A stretch of 42,320 bases of DNA from Oscillospiraceae bacterium (lineage in GTDB: Bacteria; Bacillota; Clostridia; Oscillospirales; WRJC01), in the NCBI GenBank assembly GCA_009780985.1, contig WQYZ01000014.1, positions 1 through 42,320 on the forward strand, written 5' to 3'. The notes below the pieces were generated by a model, which worked only from the letters and a program-made list of their open reading frames with translations, was not told the origin of the DNA and made no database searches. Within the stretch, counting starts at the first letter, position 1. Each line of letters opens with the position of its first letter. Below are positions 41,400 to 42,320 of the stretch, piece by piece. Both the position numbers and the translations under genes were made by a program.

Positions 41400-42296
41400 A
41401 TGAAAAATGATATTAAAATAGGCGTGGTCGGCGGGGATTTAAGACAGCTTGTCGCGGCGCAGGAACTTGCGGAAGAAGGCTATGAAGTCGCGGTTTACGG
41501 ATTTGAAGAATATACTGGTTCGTTCGGAATGGCGACTCGCTGCGTCAGCGTCGAAGACGCGATAAGAAAAGCGGATTTTATCGTCCTGCCTCTGCCGTAC
41601 AGCAACGATAAAATTCATTTAAATATGCCGCTGTCTCAAAGCGAAATACATCTGGAAGATATTTTCGCGCTTATAGAACAGCGGCAGATTGTCGTCGGCG
41701 GCAGATTTGATTCTGTCGCTGAAAATCTTGCCGCCGAAAAAAAGTTGAAACTGATTGATTATTACGGCAGAGAAGATTTTACGGTATTGAACGCAATACC
41801 TACAGCCGAGGGTGCAATAAATATTGCGATGCAGGAACTTCCTGTGACTGTGTCAAACAGTAAAAGTCTTATTATCGGCTTCGGCAGGATAGGGAAAATT
41901 CTCGCGCATAAATTATACGGGTTAAATACCGAAGTTTATGTCGCCGCCCGCAGATACGAAGATTTTGCATGGATTGAGGCATTCGGATACAAAGGCGTGG
42001 GCTATGATGTCCTGGAAGAATATTTGGAAAAATTCGACGTTGTATTTAATACAGTGCCCGCTCTTATGCTCGACGAAAAACGGCTTAAGAAATTAAGACC
42101 CGACGCCATTATAATAGATTTGGCATCTAACCCCGGCGGTATAGATTTCACAGCGGCGAAAACTCTCGGACGCAACGTCATTTGGGCTCTTTCGTTACCA
42201 GGAAAATATGCGCCCATAACGGCAGGCAAGATTCTCGCCAAAACAATCAGAATAATAATGCGTGAGACAATGCTGAATATCGCAATGCAAATTTAA
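41400..42296 (+). CDS. dpaA: Dipicolinate synthase subunit A
   Basis: DpaA (SpoVFA) works with DpaB to make dipicolinic acid, which accumulates with calcium in the spore core and gives heat resistance. The 298-residue protein has the N-terminal block IGVVGGDLRQLVAAQELAEEGYEV, then ADFIVLPLPYSND, and a Rossmann domain with SLIIGFGRIGKILA (GxGxxG) at about 160, VFNTVPALML, DLASNPGGIDF and LPGKYAPITAGKIL, all typical of the family. AGGAGG lies 10 bases before the ATG. In B. subtilis the gene is read by sigma-K in the mother cell. dpaB would be expected next but lies outside the window; only 24 bases follow the stop. Confidence 0.96.
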   Translation: MKNDIKIGVVGGDLRQLVAAQELAEEGYEVAVYGFEEYTGSFGMATRCVSVEDAIRKADFIVLPLPYSNDKIHLNMPLSQSEIHLEDIFALIEQRQIVVGGRFDSVAENLAAEKKLKLIDYYGREDFTVLNAIPTAEGAINIAMQELPVTVSNSKSLIIGFGRIGKILAHKLYGLNTEVYVAARRYEDFAWIEAFGYKGVGYDVLEEYLEKFDVVFNTVPALMLDEKRLKKLRPDAIIIDLASNPGGIDFTAAKTLGRNVIWALSLPGKYAPITAGKILAKTIRIIMRETMLNIAMQI

Positions 42297-42320
42297 TATT
42301 GTTCAAAATAAATTAAAAAC

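Overview
The window comes from an endospore-forming, low-GC Firmicute of the class Clostridia, probably an Oscillospiraceae/Ruminococcaceae-type anaerobe. The evidence is the sporulation genes yqfC, yqfD, ylbJ and dpaA (spoVFA), an S1-domain protein of the clostridial IspH-S1 type, clostridial zinc-ribbon/membrane proteins, strong GGAGG ribosome-binding sites and sigma-A promoters with 17-bp spacers. I saw no tRNA, rRNA, CRISPR array, transposase or prophage.

Layout. 1-1.2 kb: 3' part of a four-S1-domain gene. 1.3-2.9 kb: promoter, structured leader RNA and a zinc-ribbon/WG-repeat membrane protein. 2.9-10.6 kb: a same-strand series of purine genes (purC, purB, purA, a purF homologue), interrupted by a methyltransferase, a histidine phosphatase, a frameshifted PLC-like gene, and a divergent small gene/XRE regulator pair with two matching operators. 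10.7-15.3 kb (minus): two tandem paralogous lipoproteins, then phoH-yqfD-yqfC. 15.5-16.1 kb: membrane protein with a Q/N-rich tail. 16.2-19.2 kb (minus): sortase-anchored DUF11 surface protein. 19.7-25.5 kb (plus): ylbJ, a small Cys protein, mscL, Uma2-like nuclease, two small ORFs, GH5 glycosidase, and an APH-like kinase behind a candidate translational attenuator, then a YbjQ protein. 25.6-30.2 kb: RNase Z (minus), phosphodiester glycosidase, GT2-GtrA, COG2426 exporter, PAP2 phosphatase. 30.2-34.7 kb (minus): HAD phosphatase, HMA metallochaperone, L-lactate dehydrogenase, two zinc-ribbon membrane proteins. 35.1-42.3 kb (plus): nucleotidyltransferase, zinc-ribbon protein, UvrA paralogue, broken ECF sigma gene running into a methyltransferase, and dpaA.

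How the genes relate. purC, purB and purA cover SAICAR synthesis, both lyase steps and the committed AMP step. The purF homologue keeps its phosphoribosyltransferase half but has lost key glutaminase residues, including the N-terminal cysteine. YqfC/YqfD/YlbJ and DpaA act in spore formation. The GT2-GtrA, phosphodiester glycosidase, PAP2 and COG2426 genes form an envelope-oriented cluster.

The most interesting signals are: the glutaminase-degenerate PurF; three genes (purF, ylbJ, GH5) whose best start is AUU or AUA at ideal Shine-Dalgarno spacing; a leader peptide with competing helices and a partly sequestered ribosome-binding site before the APH-like gene; TATGC-N5-GCATA operators, one filling the spacer of a consensus promoter; and a family of palindromic intergenic elements with GTAGGG-type ends.
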